A stretch of 64,000 nucleotides of DNA from Flavobacterium sp. (GTDB lineage: Bacteria; Bacteroidota; Bacteroidia; Flavobacteriales; Flavobacteriaceae), in contig NZ_JBCNKR010000004.1 of NCBI RefSeq assembly GCF_039595935.1, positions 1,301,001 through 1,365,000 on the forward strand. The letters are read 5' to 3'. This document shows positions 43,374 through 52,675 of the stretch, one piece after another (within the stretch, counting starts at the first letter, position 1; each line of letters begins with the position of its first letter). A model generated the notes under the pieces. It made no database searches and was not told the DNA's origin. It worked only from the letters and a program-made list of their open reading frames with translations. The translations under genes were made by a program, and so were the position numbers.

Positions 43374-44246
43374 CTACAATTGAAGTGTAGAAAACTTAGG
43401 CGCCTCAGGGAAGTTGGCAACTAATCCCCAGCCTGAATTCATTTCGGTAATGGCAATTCCTATTGAACTTCCTAATGTTCCTAATTGTGATTTCGGAATG
43501 CTGAATTCGATAGCATTTGTGGTGTCATTCAAACTAACAATTGATGACGCTTTTAAATTGGCTCCAGAACCTGCAATTCCGGCCCAGCCCCAGCCTCCGT
43601 TTGGATCGGTGTGGTTGTAGAATTGTCCCCAGCCGTTGGTTACAACCGGACCTTCGAATAAAAATTCAGCTCCAGAACCTTGTGACCAATTGCTGTGTAA
43701 GAATCCCGTTTGAGTATTTCCATCGGTATTGATGTACATATCAACCAGTTCCATCAGCATTTTTTTATTTCCTTCTAAATACACATTTACATTTGGACCT
43801 CCAGCCCAGATTTTAATTTTTTGGATAGAACCATTTCCAGATGTATTTTGATCGGTTACGGCAACATCATCCCAATCTGTAAATTTTCCGTCGATTTTAA
43901 TATCTATAATAATAATTCTTGGGGCAGTTATAGTTTTGGTGATGAATGCTTCTTCGCCTTTGTCGTTTGTTACGGTCAAAGAAACTCTGATTTCACCTCC
44001 AATTTTATAGGTATAAACCGGATCTTTTTCTCCGGATGTATAATATAAATCTCCAAAATCCCAACGGTATTTTGTTCCGTTTGTTGAAAGATTGGTAAAA
44101 GTGAACGTACTTCCATCATTTGTAAATGAAAAATCTGCGGTTGGTTTTGTTGCTGAATCGTCTGACGAACTATCGCTCGAACAAGCCGTTAGCAATAACA
44201 AAGCGGCTAGCAATGTTATGTATTTGGTTAGTTTTATTTTTTTCAT
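43374..44246 (-). CDS. PKD-domain lipoprotein with CBM9-like C-terminal domain
   Basis: The 290-residue protein has a lipoprotein signal (LLLLTACSSDSSSDD), whose Ser/Asp-rich residues after Cys suggest export to the cell surface in Bacteroidota. A PKD domain follows (about 38-108; ADFSFTNDGSTFTFTNLSTNG, YRWDFGD, VSLTVTNDKGE). The C-terminal part (about 115-290) has the pattern of DOMON/CBM9-like domains (IDIKIDGKFTDWDDVAV). It is probably a surface glycan-binding protein (SusE/F-like role) of the SusCD system. It lies 26 bases after the preceding gene. Confidence 0.72.
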   Translation of the reverse strand: MKKIKLTKYITLLAALLLLTACSSDSSSDDSATKPTADFSFTNDGSTFTFTNLSTNGTKYRWDFGDLYYTSGEKDPVYTYKIGGEIRVSLTVTNDKGEEAFITKTITAPRIIIIDIKIDGKFTDWDDVAVTDQNTSGNGSIQKIKIWAGGPNVNVYLEGNKKMLMELVDMYINTDGNTQTGFLHSNWSQGSGAEFLFEGPVVTNGWGQFYNHTDPNGGWGWAGIAGSGANLKASSIVSLNDTTNAIEFSIPKSQLGTLGSSIGIAITEMNSGWGLVANFPEAPKFSTLQL

Positions 44247-44272
44247 GGTTTTTAATTTAAATGTTTTGATAA

Positions 44273-45640
44273 CTATTTAATGATAACCGTTTGTGATAAT
44301 TTATTGAAACCTGTTGCAGTTTCCCATACTCCAGTATTGGCAAAACGAATACAATAATCAGGTCTGTCAACTAGTTTTGTTGAGCTGTCTTCAATCTTAA
44401 GAAACAATTCATAAGTTCCTGCCGGAATTCCGGATAAGCTCACCGATTCTTTTAAATCGTACGTTACTCTTGGCACTACTTTTCTAACATCGAAGTTTAA
44501 CTTTTTCTTATAAACTGTTCCGCCAGAAGTTGCTCTTAAAATTAAATAAGCATTTTTAGGATTGTATACCGGAGCAAAACCACCGTTATTTAATAATGCC
44601 TGAAACTCTAAAGTACCATTTACAGCTGCTTCTTTTTTAAGACTTGATGATGCTAATGAAAGTCTGTAACCCAGTTTTCTTTCAAAATCCGTAAAGCAGT
44701 TGTTGTTTCTCCATTCCTGTAAAACCGGACCGTAATAATCAAGATTTAAATACGTCCATTTCAAAAGAGACATTTCTTTTTCGGCTGTACTGCAGCTCGC
44801 AACCGGAACATCTGTTGGCGGACAAGTTTCTCCTCCTGTTGGCACATACAATGCTTCATTGCTTATATATGTTTTTTCGGAAGTAATGTCTATATATGTT
44901 CCGTAATCGTCTACACTTGCCATGAAACAGTCATTATGAAAACCTAAACGAGCAGTATTTGAAGTTCCGTAACCAGCTGTCGCGTCCATTGCTATTGTTG
45001 TTCCAACGTAATCTTGTTTGATTTTTGGAGTTCTTAACTGAATTTTTACTTCTTTTGGAAAAGATGCTAAAAGCTTGTCTATAATCAGTTTTTTATTTGC
45101 CGGCGTTGTAAGCTGGTTTGTAGTATAATACCATTCTCCCCAAGCTCCAACAAATCCTGCCTGAACAAAAGCAATTACATCTTTGTTTTCTTCCAGAATT
45201 GGTTTCAACTGATCTAAATGTCCTGAAATTACAGCCACAGAAGCATCAGAACCATCTTGTGCATCTGTATACGCAAAACGTAAAACACATTTTAATCCAG
45301 CTTCTCTAAGACGCATAAAATCAGTTTTGATAAGATCTAATTGTGTCTGGCTTAAAGCCGAAGTTTTAAACTTTTCCAAATAATACAAACGCAGAATAAG
45401 GCTTACGTTTTCTTTTTTCAGATTGTTTAAAGATGCAGCAGTCATTGCCGCACCTTCTGAATTTACCTGCCACGTATGCATAAATCCACGTTCCGGATTT
45501 GTAAAAACTTCGTTGGAAGCGGTATACGTTACTTTTGAAGTTCCGTCTACTTCTCCGCCATCATTTTTATCACCTCCATCGCTTTGACAGCTTGACGCGA
45601 CATTTAGAAAAAGGCAGATTAACATTAGTAAATTTTTCAT
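44273..45640 (-). CDS. DUF4874/DUF4832 lipoprotein, possible TIM-barrel glycan-active enzyme
   Basis: The 455-residue lipoprotein (signal ending VASSCQSD) contains the DUF4874 opening FTNPERGFMHTWQV, then LILRLYYL, CVLRFAYTD, VIAFVQAGFVGAWGEWYY (about residue 160) and later a beta-domain of the DUF4832 type. The strand-helix rhythm and acidic ends of strands (GAWGEW) look like a (beta/alpha)8 glycosidase-like barrel, but no activity is established to my knowledge. Its position right after SusD implies a surface step in glycan binding or cleavage. Confidence 0.75.
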   Translation of the reverse strand: MKNLLMLICLFLNVASSCQSDGGDKNDGGEVDGTSKVTYTASNEVFTNPERGFMHTWQVNSEGAAMTAASLNNLKKENVSLILRLYYLEKFKTSALSQTQLDLIKTDFMRLREAGLKCVLRFAYTDAQDGSDASVAVISGHLDQLKPILEENKDVIAFVQAGFVGAWGEWYYTTNQLTTPANKKLIIDKLLASFPKEVKIQLRTPKIKQDYVGTTIAMDATAGYGTSNTARLGFHNDCFMASVDDYGTYIDITSEKTYISNEALYVPTGGETCPPTDVPVASCSTAEKEMSLLKWTYLNLDYYGPVLQEWRNNNCFTDFERKLGYRLSLASSSLKKEAAVNGTLEFQALLNNGGFAPVYNPKNAYLILRATSGGTVYKKKLNFDVRKVVPRVTYDLKESVSLSGIPAGTYELFLKIEDSSTKLVDRPDYCIRFANTGVWETATGFNKLSQTVIIK

Positions 45641-45710
45641 TTTTTGTATAATTAAATTATCCTGATTTATTTTATTCCTTCACCAATTGTGATATCCGTC
45701 TGTCTTTAAA

Positions 45711-47183
45711 TTAATTATATCCAGGATTCTGAATAAATTTACCTTTGCCTTCGCTTATTCTTTCTAAAGAAAATGGCATTAAAGCTTTGTAAGGGGCACT
45801 TTGACTTGCTGAACCGTTTAAGGCAAGAGCATGTTCTGTATATTTTCCGTGTCTGATTAAGTCTGAACGATATTGTCCGTTTTCACACCAGTATTCGTGA
45901 GATCTTTCTAAAAGAATCATATCGTTGAATTTGGCAAGCGTGTTATAATCAGCTAATTGAATTTCGCTGATCTGCGCTCTCTTTCTCACGATGTTTACCA
46001 AATCAATTGCTTCTTGTGTTGGCGTTCCGGTTTTATTTACCAATGCTTCAGCTTTTGATAAAATAACATCGGCATAACGATATACAATAATATCTACAGT
46101 TGTTAATGCTGTTGTTCTGGCTGCATCCGGATCGATTTTTAACGGAATTGGTCCTAACTGCATATAGTTTGCAGGATTTTGTCTGTTATATGTTACGCCA
46201 TCAGTTCCTGTAAACTCGGCAACAAGTGCTGTTTTACGAATATCTGTAGCTTCAAAAGAATCATAAAAAGTCCAGGAGCTTTGAATAGTTCCGTAACCGC
46301 CGCGGCCCGGGAAATTATTTGGTAACGCCATTAGCTGCCATTGGTTTTCACTTGTTCCTGCATAATCTGCCGGAACTGCCCAAATTACCTCTTTGCTGTC
46401 AACAGGCGCTTTTACATCCCACAAACCAACATAATTTGATTCTAATGCGTAATAATTCATTGCCATGATAGCATTAGCCTGTTCCTCAACTTCTGCCCAT
46501 CTTTTTTCATGAAGATATAATCGTATCAAAATCATTCTTGCCATTCCGCTGCTGAATCTTCCGTAAGCAGTTTCGGCAGGAGATTTTAAATCTGCTGCAG
46601 CGTCTTTCAAATCATTTTCAATAAAACTTACCATTTGTGCATTTGTAAGTCTTGCCAAAGGTTCTTCTTTCAAAGGATTTTTTAATACATCTAAAGGCGC
46701 TACAACAAGCGGTCCGTATAAATCAAAAAGTTCGTAAGCCAATAATCCTCTTGCGCATTTGATTTCAGCAATAGCTTGCTTTTTTATCAACTCATTTACA
46801 TTTGATGACTGGATTCTGTCGATGCTCAAAGTCATACCGCTTATTTTGTTGTAAAACACATCATAAAAACGGGTAAACGCTGTCGACGTTACTTTATAAC
46901 TGTGCAGAGAAGCTTCTTGCTGCACACCGTAAGGACCTTGGAGAATTTCTGTAGTTGCATCCAGCATAAACATTAATCCGTTTTCTGAAGTAGAGTGGAT
47001 TCCGTTTCCGTATGAACCTCTTAACGGATAATAGGCAGAAGCTACTATAGCCTGAATATCAGCCTCCGAGCTTGGAAAAATACTCGGGTTAATTTCATCG
47101 TAATTGATAGACTCCAGATCTTCACTACATCCGGAAAAGGCAAGCATCAATAATACAACTATATAATTTTTTAAATTTTTCAT
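45711..47183 (-). CDS. SusD/RagB-family nutrient-uptake lipoprotein
   Basis: The 490-residue protein has a lipoprotein signal (LMLAFSGCSEDLES) and the SusD/RagB helical TPR-type core. Features include IKKQAIAEIKCARGLLAYELFDLYGPLVVAP (about residues 130-160), ARMILIRLYLHEKRWAEVEEQANAIM, and the C-terminal DIIVYRYADVILSKAEALVNKTG and RSHEYWCENGQYRSDLIRHGKY. SusD proteins lid the SusC barrel at the cell surface and bind the glycan. It begins 12 bases after the susC stop. Confidence 0.93.
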   Translation of the reverse strand: MKNLKNYIVVLLMLAFSGCSEDLESINYDEINPSIFPSSEADIQAIVASAYYPLRGSYGNGIHSTSENGLMFMLDATTEILQGPYGVQQEASLHSYKVTSTAFTRFYDVFYNKISGMTLSIDRIQSSNVNELIKKQAIAEIKCARGLLAYELFDLYGPLVVAPLDVLKNPLKEEPLARLTNAQMVSFIENDLKDAAADLKSPAETAYGRFSSGMARMILIRLYLHEKRWAEVEEQANAIMAMNYYALESNYVGLWDVKAPVDSKEVIWAVPADYAGTSENQWQLMALPNNFPGRGGYGTIQSSWTFYDSFEATDIRKTALVAEFTGTDGVTYNRQNPANYMQLGPIPLKIDPDAARTTALTTVDIIVYRYADVILSKAEALVNKTGTPTQEAIDLVNIVRKRAQISEIQLADYNTLAKFNDMILLERSHEYWCENGQYRSDLIRHGKYTEHALALNGSASQSAPYKALMPFSLERISEGKGKFIQNPGYN

Positions 47184-47195
47184 ATCTCTTTTTTA

Positions 47196-50100
47196 TTAGA
47201 ACTTAAGATCAATACCTACTGTGTATGTTTTTACATTTGGATAAGCTGCTGCATATCCATCTGTTTCAGGATCTATACCATCATATTTTGTAATGGTAAA
47301 AAGGTTTTGCCCGTCAAGTCTAATTGCTGCTCCCTGCATGTATTTTCCAAACCATTTTTTTGGAAAATTATAGCTAAGTGAAACACTTTGTAAACGAACA
47401 AATGAAGCGTCTTGCAGGAAGAAATCTCCTGAACCATATTGTGTATATCCAAAATGCGAACCCGGACGCGTATTGGTTGGATTATCCGGAGTCCATCTGT
47501 CATAAATACTTCTTATGGCATTTCTACCATTTTGTGCCACACCTACTGCAGTTACGCCATAAGCAAAATCAGTCTGATCAACAATTTTTCTTCCAAACAT
47601 TCCATTAAACTGAAAGTTTAACTGAAAGTTTTTCCAGATAATTGTATTGCTTAAACCTGCTACAAAATCCGGATCTGATGAACCCAATAAAACAGTATCA
47701 GCTTCGTCAATTTTGCCGTCTGGAGCACCAGTTCTTAAGAATACTCCATTTTCATCCGTTACCGGATTTCCGTTCGCATCTCTCACAAAACCGTTAAGAT
47801 CTTTAATTTTAATTTGTCCCGGATATAAATCTGGCTGCGCCGGAACCACTTCTCCAATCTGCATAACACCATCTGCAATTTGGCTGTATTGTGCACGAAC
47901 AGGATCATTATAATTCATATAAACTGAAGGTTTCCAGTCTGGAGCACGTTCTTTCCAGTTTGTTCTAAATTGTGAATAAGTAAAAGTCGTATTCCATTTT
48001 AAATCTGGACTATCAATGTTTTTAGTAGTTAATGTAACCTCAACACCTTTACTTTGTGTACTTCCAATATTTGCCCAAACGGTGTTGATTTCCTGATAAC
48101 TATTAATTGGTTTTAAAGTTAACAAGTCAGAAACTACTCTGTCATAAACTTCAACCGATCCTGAAACTCTTCTGTTTAAAATTTCAAAATCAAGACCTAA
48201 ATTCTTTTCTGTTGTTGTTTCCCATTTCAAATCAGGGTTTTCAAGTCTTGAAGGGAATACGCCAATTATTATCGATTCATCTGGATTTAAGTAAGCCGGC
48301 TGTGCGTAGAAAGCTCCAAAAGCGCTTCCTCCAATAGAAGCATTACCTGTTTGTCCGTATCCAAATCTAAGTTTAAGCTGAGAAACATAATCGTTTATCT
48401 TTCTCATGAATGATTCCTGAGAAACATCCCAACCTACTGCAATTGACGGAAACAATCCATATTTATTATTTTTTGCAAACACACTCGCTCCGTCACGACG
48501 AATTGTCGATGTAAGCATGTATTTATCCTTGTATGAATAATTGAATCTGGTAAAATAAGACACAAAATTATTTTCAGATTTTGATGATGCTGTAACTTTT
48601 GTTCCTGCACCGGCATTAATATTATTCCATAAAAAAGCATCTGTAATAAAATTGCTGTTTCCTAATGTAGCCGCTTCTGTTCTATAAGTTTGCTGCGAAT
48701 AACCTACCATCAGACCAAAAGTATTGTCTTCCATTATTTTTGTTGTATAGTTTAATGTGAAGTCAAACAAATCATCATTTTTTTCCTGAGAATTTATCGT
48801 TGCTTTACCATTTTCTAAAGCCCCGTACAAAGTAGTTCTTGGCAGGTAAGTACTTCTTTTTGAATTTCCCTGATCAAAACCGGCCTGAAATCTTGCTGTA
48901 AGTCCCGTAATTGGTTTTATCTCTGCATAGAAATTTGTTAATGTACGATCGATAACACCTTCATCAGAAATGGTTAATAATGAATACGGGTTTGGTTCTA
49001 AAGCATTATCCGGGTTTATTGGATAATTTCCTAGTTCATCTATGGCTAAAATTTCCGGGCTCTGTTGTATCGCTGATCTTATGATTCCTGAATTTTCAAA
49101 CTGATCGCCGCCAAGTTGTGAGTTTTGATTTTTGATTCGGCTTTTGGTCATATTCATACCAAAATTGATATAATCTGTCAGTTTTTGATCAATGCTGAAA
49201 TGTAAAGTGCTTCTCTTTAAACCAGAATTTTTAATAACTCCTTCCTGATTGAATAAGTTTCCTGATAAAAAGTATTTTGTAGTTTTTGTTCCTCCACGCA
49301 GCGAAAGGTTATTTTGTTCGATCATTCCGTCTCTCGTTACAAGTCCAAGCCAGTCTGTTCCTCTTCCTGCGTTTCTGATTTGCTCATCAGAATAAAGTCT
49401 TTTGTACGGAATTCCGTTTACCGGAGCAGCATTTGCTTCTTCCAGAGTTTTTGGTGAATACGGATACACTTTATTAATAAACTCCCAGTTTTCTTTTGCA
49501 GCTTCGTTTCTTAACTGCATCCATTCTTTTAAATCTAAAACTTCATACGCATTATTATAAGCCTGATAAGAATAAGAACCTGAATAATCCACTCTTACAT
49601 CGCCTTCTTTTCCTTTTTTGGTCGTAATTAAGATTACACCATTTGCAGCTCTGGCTCCATAAATTGCTGTTGAACTCGCATCTTTTAAAACCTCAATAGA
49701 TTCGATATCATTTGGGTTAAATGAATTTAAAATACTTTGCGTTCCGCCATTGTAGCGATTTCCAGTTCCCGGCTGTTCTAAATTTGTAACCGGAAATCCG
49801 TCTATAACTATTAAAGGATCATTACTTGCGTTAATAGAACCTGCTCCACGAATCTGGATATTAAATCCTCCTCCTGGCTGCGCGCTGTTTTGAGCAATTT
49901 GCAAACCGGCAACTTTCCCCTGAAGGGCCGTTAAAACTGAAGGTGCAGAAGATAAAGTCAGCGTTTCTCCTTTTACTGAAGAAATTGCGCCTAATACATT
50001 TTTCTTCTTTTGAGTTCCATAACCTACAATAACTACCTCATTTAAGCTTTTTGACGATGGAACTAATGAAACTTTAATTGTAGTTTGGCCTGCTATTGCA

Positions 50101-50450
50101 ACTTCTTTTGTTTCGTAACCTACATAAGAAAACAAAAGTGCTTCTGTAGCAGCAGGAACTACGATTGTATAACTTCCGTCAAAATCTGTTGTTGTTCCTC
50201 TTGAAGATCCTTTTGGCAAAATGGTAACTCCAATCATTGGCTGTCCCAATTCATCTAAAACAATTCCTTTAATTGTAATATCTGCTTCTGACTCTTTATT
50301 TATTATTTCTGACTTTTTCTCGTTTTCTGTAGAAGAAGCCGCATTTACTTTTACAACAGTTACTATCAGAAATAAGACCGTGAGTAATGTCTTTAAATTA
50401 AATTTTATTTCCTGATAGTTACCGTATAGTAACTTGTTACTTTTTTTCAT
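47196..50450 (-). CDS. SusC/RagA-family TonB-linked outer-membrane transporter
   Basis: The 1084-residue protein has a signal region (FNLKTLLTVLFLIVTVVKVNA), a carboxypeptidase-like domain (about 56-135, IKGIVLDELGQPMIGVTI and FDGSYTIVVP), a TonB-box region LNEVVIVGYGTQKKKNVLGAIS, a plug and a 22-strand barrel ending YTVGIDLKF. SusC imports oligosaccharides released at the surface. It is the first gene of an operon running to GH109, with a leader of about 285 bases and two palindromic operators further upstream. The substrate is inferred as a GalNAc-containing glycan. Confidence 0.94.
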   Translation of the reverse strand: MKKSNKLLYGNYQEIKFNLKTLLTVLFLIVTVVKVNAASSTENEKKSEIINKESEADITIKGIVLDELGQPMIGVTILPKGSSRGTTTDFDGSYTIVVPAATEALLFSYVGYETKEVAIAGQTTIKVSLVPSSKSLNEVVIVGYGTQKKKNVLGAISSVKGETLTLSSAPSVLTALQGKVAGLQIAQNSAQPGGGFNIQIRGAGSINASNDPLIVIDGFPVTNLEQPGTGNRYNGGTQSILNSFNPNDIESIEVLKDASSTAIYGARAANGVILITTKKGKEGDVRVDYSGSYSYQAYNNAYEVLDLKEWMQLRNEAAKENWEFINKVYPYSPKTLEEANAAPVNGIPYKRLYSDEQIRNAGRGTDWLGLVTRDGMIEQNNLSLRGGTKTTKYFLSGNLFNQEGVIKNSGLKRSTLHFSIDQKLTDYINFGMNMTKSRIKNQNSQLGGDQFENSGIIRSAIQQSPEILAIDELGNYPINPDNALEPNPYSLLTISDEGVIDRTLTNFYAEIKPITGLTARFQAGFDQGNSKRSTYLPRTTLYGALENGKATINSQEKNDDLFDFTLNYTTKIMEDNTFGLMVGYSQQTYRTEAATLGNSNFITDAFLWNNINAGAGTKVTASSKSENNFVSYFTRFNYSYKDKYMLTSTIRRDGASVFAKNNKYGLFPSIAVGWDVSQESFMRKINDYVSQLKLRFGYGQTGNASIGGSAFGAFYAQPAYLNPDESIIIGVFPSRLENPDLKWETTTEKNLGLDFEILNRRVSGSVEVYDRVVSDLLTLKPINSYQEINTVWANIGSTQSKGVEVTLTTKNIDSPDLKWNTTFTYSQFRTNWKERAPDWKPSVYMNYNDPVRAQYSQIADGVMQIGEVVPAQPDLYPGQIKIKDLNGFVRDANGNPVTDENGVFLRTGAPDGKIDEADTVLLGSSDPDFVAGLSNTIIWKNFQLNFQFNGMFGRKIVDQTDFAYGVTAVGVAQNGRNAIRSIYDRWTPDNPTNTRPGSHFGYTQYGSGDFFLQDASFVRLQSVSLSYNFPKKWFGKYMQGAAIRLDGQNLFTITKYDGIDPETDGYAAAYPNVKTYTVGIDLKF

Positions 50451-50742
50451 ATTATTCTGGTTAGTTAATGGTTAATGTAAAAAGCAACTTTGCGTGAGTA
50501 AAAATTGGTTAAGGCTTTTTCAAACGCAAAGCGAAATGGGTCGGTTATGTTTTTTTTGATTTCATAATTTTTGTCTGTTTTTTGTTTTTGTTGAGTTTGG
50601 TTATTTTTCTTATTTGATATTTATTTTCTTTTAATAATCAGCTGCTTATTTATTTTTTTGAAGTCCTTTTTTTGAGTTTTAAAATTGATTTTTAAGCTTG
50701 AAAAAATGGATAAAAAAAAGCTGTTTTTTGACTTACTTATGG

Positions 50743-50772
50743 CTAAACTAAATAATATTTTTTAATAAACAA
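50743..50772 (-). promoter_or_regulatory. susC promoter (TTG-N19-TAGTTTAG)
   Basis: On the minus strand TTG (50770-50772) is followed after 19 bases by TAGTTTAG (50743-50750), one mismatch from TAnnTTTG. Two further promoters near operator pairs share the same TAnnTTAG box, at the same distance (40-41 bp) from the first operator. Confidence 0.6.
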
Positions 50773-50789
50773 TGGCAAAATCAAAAAAA

Positions 50790-50803
50790 TGTGTTCGTGC
50801 ACA
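50790..50803. promoter_or_regulatory. Palindromic operator 1 (TGTGTTCGTGCACA)
   Basis: Matches TGTGTTCGAACACA at 12 of 14 positions. Its near edge is 40 bp upstream of the susC -7 box. Confidence 0.7.
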
Positions 50804-50812
50804 TAAAAAAAG

Positions 50813-50826
50813 TGTTTTCGAGCACA
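50813..50826. promoter_or_regulatory. Palindromic operator 2 (TGTTTTCGAGCACA)
   Basis: Matches the consensus at 12 of 14 positions; its centre is 23 bp from operator 1. Confidence 0.65.
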
Positions 50827-51059
50827 TTTTTTAGAAAAAGTATTATTAAATTCTTATGATTTTTAATTATTTCTATTGTAAGAATTTAATAATTTGTCTA
50901 AAAAATTTTATTATCAACCGAAAAGCAAATCATTTATTTTGATATTCATTTAATTAAAAACAGCAGTCAAATGATTTTTTTATTATTTTAAAATCAACAC
51001 TTTATTTGATTTACAATAAATTTTACATTCGATTCAGTATCAGTTTTTGAACAATTATT

Positions 51060-52442
51060 TTACAGCAAATTTTCAATGATCGAGATAAATTTTTCGGCCA
51101 GTTCATCGGCATTTTTTTGTGACTTGCTTTCAGTATAAATTCTAATGATTGGTTCTGTGTTTGATTTTCTCAAATGCACCCATTCTTCATCAAAATCTAT
51201 TTTAACTCCATCGATGCAATTCGGGTTTTCATTTTTGAATTTTTGAATGATTTTTTCCAAAACTTCATCGACATTAATTTCCGGAGTCAATTCAATTTTG
51301 CTTTTACTCATATAATAATCCGGATAACTTTCGCGAAGCGTTTTGCACGATATTTTCTGATGTGCCAAATGCGACAAAAACAATGCAGTTCCCACCAAAG
51401 AATCTCGTCCGTAATGTGAAGCCGGATAAATAATTCCGCCATTGCCTTCTCCGCCAATTATAGCGCTTGTGCTTTTCATTAATTCTACAACATTTACTTC
51501 GCCAACTGCACTTGCCTGATATTTTCCGCCGTGCTTTAAAGTAATATCTCGCAACGCTCTTGAAGAGGATAAATTAGAAACCGTGTCACCTTTTATTTTT
51601 CCTAAAACATAATCGGCACAAGCGACCAAAGTATATTCTTCGCCAAACATCGAACCGTCTTCGCATATAATTGCAAGACGATCTACATCTGGATCAACAA
51701 CGATTCCGAAATCGGCTTTTTCTGTTACAACCAATTCTGAAATATCAGTCAAATGTTCTTTTAAAGGTTCCGGATTATGCGGAAAGTGTCCGTTTGGTTC
51801 GCAATATAATTTCACACATTCTACTCCTAATTTTTCTAATAAACTTGGAATCGCAATTCCGCCCGTAGAATTAACGGCATCGACAACTACTTTAAAATTG
51901 GCTTTTTTAATCGCTTCAACATCAACTAAAGCTAATTTTAAAACTTCGTCAATATGTTTTTCAATGTAACCTTCTTTCTTTTCGTATTTTCCTAAATCGT
52001 CCACTTCTGCAAATAGAAAATTTTCATCTTCAGCTATTTTCAAGATTTTTTCTCCTGCCTCAGCATTCAAAAATTCTCCTTTATGATTTAGTAATTTCAA
52101 AGCGTTCCATTGTTTCGGATTATGACTTGCCGTAATAATGATTCCGCCATCAACTTTATCCAAAGTCACAGCAACTTCAACAGTTGGTGTTGTCGATAAA
52201 CCAATATCAACCACATTAATTCCTAAACCCGTAAGCGTATTCGAAACCAGATTACTGATCATTTCTCCCGAAATTCGGGCATCTCTACCAATAATTACGG
52301 TTAATGATTGATTTGAGTTTTCACTTTTAAGCCACATTCCGTAAGCTGCGGCAAATTTGACCGCATTTACCGGAGTTAAATTTTCATTGACAACCCCGCC
52401 AATTGTGCCTCTTATTCCTGAAATTGATTTTATTAATGCCAT
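51060..52442 (-). CDS. glmM: Phosphoglucosamine mutase-type phosphohexomutase (GlmM-like)
   Basis: The 460-residue alpha-D-phosphohexomutase has the active-site serine loop GIIITASHNPKQWNALKLL (about 98-116), the Mg-binding DPDVDRLAI (about 240-248), the sugar-specificity loop GGEGNGGIIYPA (about 323-334) and the phosphate-binding RKSNTEPIIRIYTES near the C-terminus. The GEGNGG loop fits the glucosamine/N-acetylglucosamine subgroup. GlmM interconverts GlcN-6-P and GlcN-1-P; some relatives use GlcNAc phosphates. Its place beside kinase, nucleotidyltransferase and NagB genes suggests interconverting hexosamine 1- and 6-phosphates. No operator precedes it, so it may be constitutive. Confidence 0.85.
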   Translation of the reverse strand: MALIKSISGIRGTIGGVVNENLTPVNAVKFAAAYGMWLKSENSNQSLTVIIGRDARISGEMISNLVSNTLTGLGINVVDIGLSTTPTVEVAVTLDKVDGGIIITASHNPKQWNALKLLNHKGEFLNAEAGEKILKIAEDENFLFAEVDDLGKYEKKEGYIEKHIDEVLKLALVDVEAIKKANFKVVVDAVNSTGGIAIPSLLEKLGVECVKLYCEPNGHFPHNPEPLKEHLTDISELVVTEKADFGIVVDPDVDRLAIICEDGSMFGEEYTLVACADYVLGKIKGDTVSNLSSSRALRDITLKHGGKYQASAVGEVNVVELMKSTSAIIGGEGNGGIIYPASHYGRDSLVGTALFLSHLAHQKISCKTLRESYPDYYMSKSKIELTPEINVDEVLEKIIQKFKNENPNCIDGVKIDFDEEWVHLRKSNTEPIIRIYTESKSQKNADELAEKFISIIENLL

Positions 52443-52675
52443 TTTTGTATAATATTTATGCTGTGAAAAAATTTAACCGCAAAGCGCGCAAAGTTTTTAC
52501 GCAAAGTTCACTAAGTAGTTTTTTAGTTGAATTTTCAATTCAAAGTCCGCAAAGCTTTGTTTAAAAGCAGTTTCTGATTTAAGTGCAGCTTTTAAAAATC
52601 TTTTTAATCCATTTATCCCGATAGCTATCGGGAGTGGCAAAACTTAGTACCTCAGCATCTTAGAACCTCAGCACC
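52443..52675. repeat. Mosaic of short repeats between glmM and nagB
   Basis: TTTAACCGCAAAGCGCGCAAAG (written in two parts: TTTAACCGCAAAG then CGCGCAAAG, 52472-52493) and further CGCAAAG copies come first. They are followed by the perfect 18-bp palindrome TCCCGATAGCTATCGGGA (52616-52633) and two tandem 16-bp units CTTAGWACCTCAGCAY (52643-52658 and 52659-52674) that abut the nagB stop codon. No promoter box is convincing here. Confidence 0.75.

Larger units (their letters stand above)
50451..51059. other. Long regulatory gap upstream of susC
   Basis: Of the 609 bases, 50743-50826 hold the susC promoter and two operators. Between the promoter and the ATG lies a leader of about 285 bases with short CGCAAAG-like repeats (AACTTTGCG, ACGCAAAGCG at about 50488-50531). 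Further upstream a perfect inverted pair TTATTAAATTCTTA (50843-50856) / TAAGAATTTAATAA (50879-50892) stands between the operators and the glmM-type stop codon and may end that transcript. No gene seen. Confidence 0.55.
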
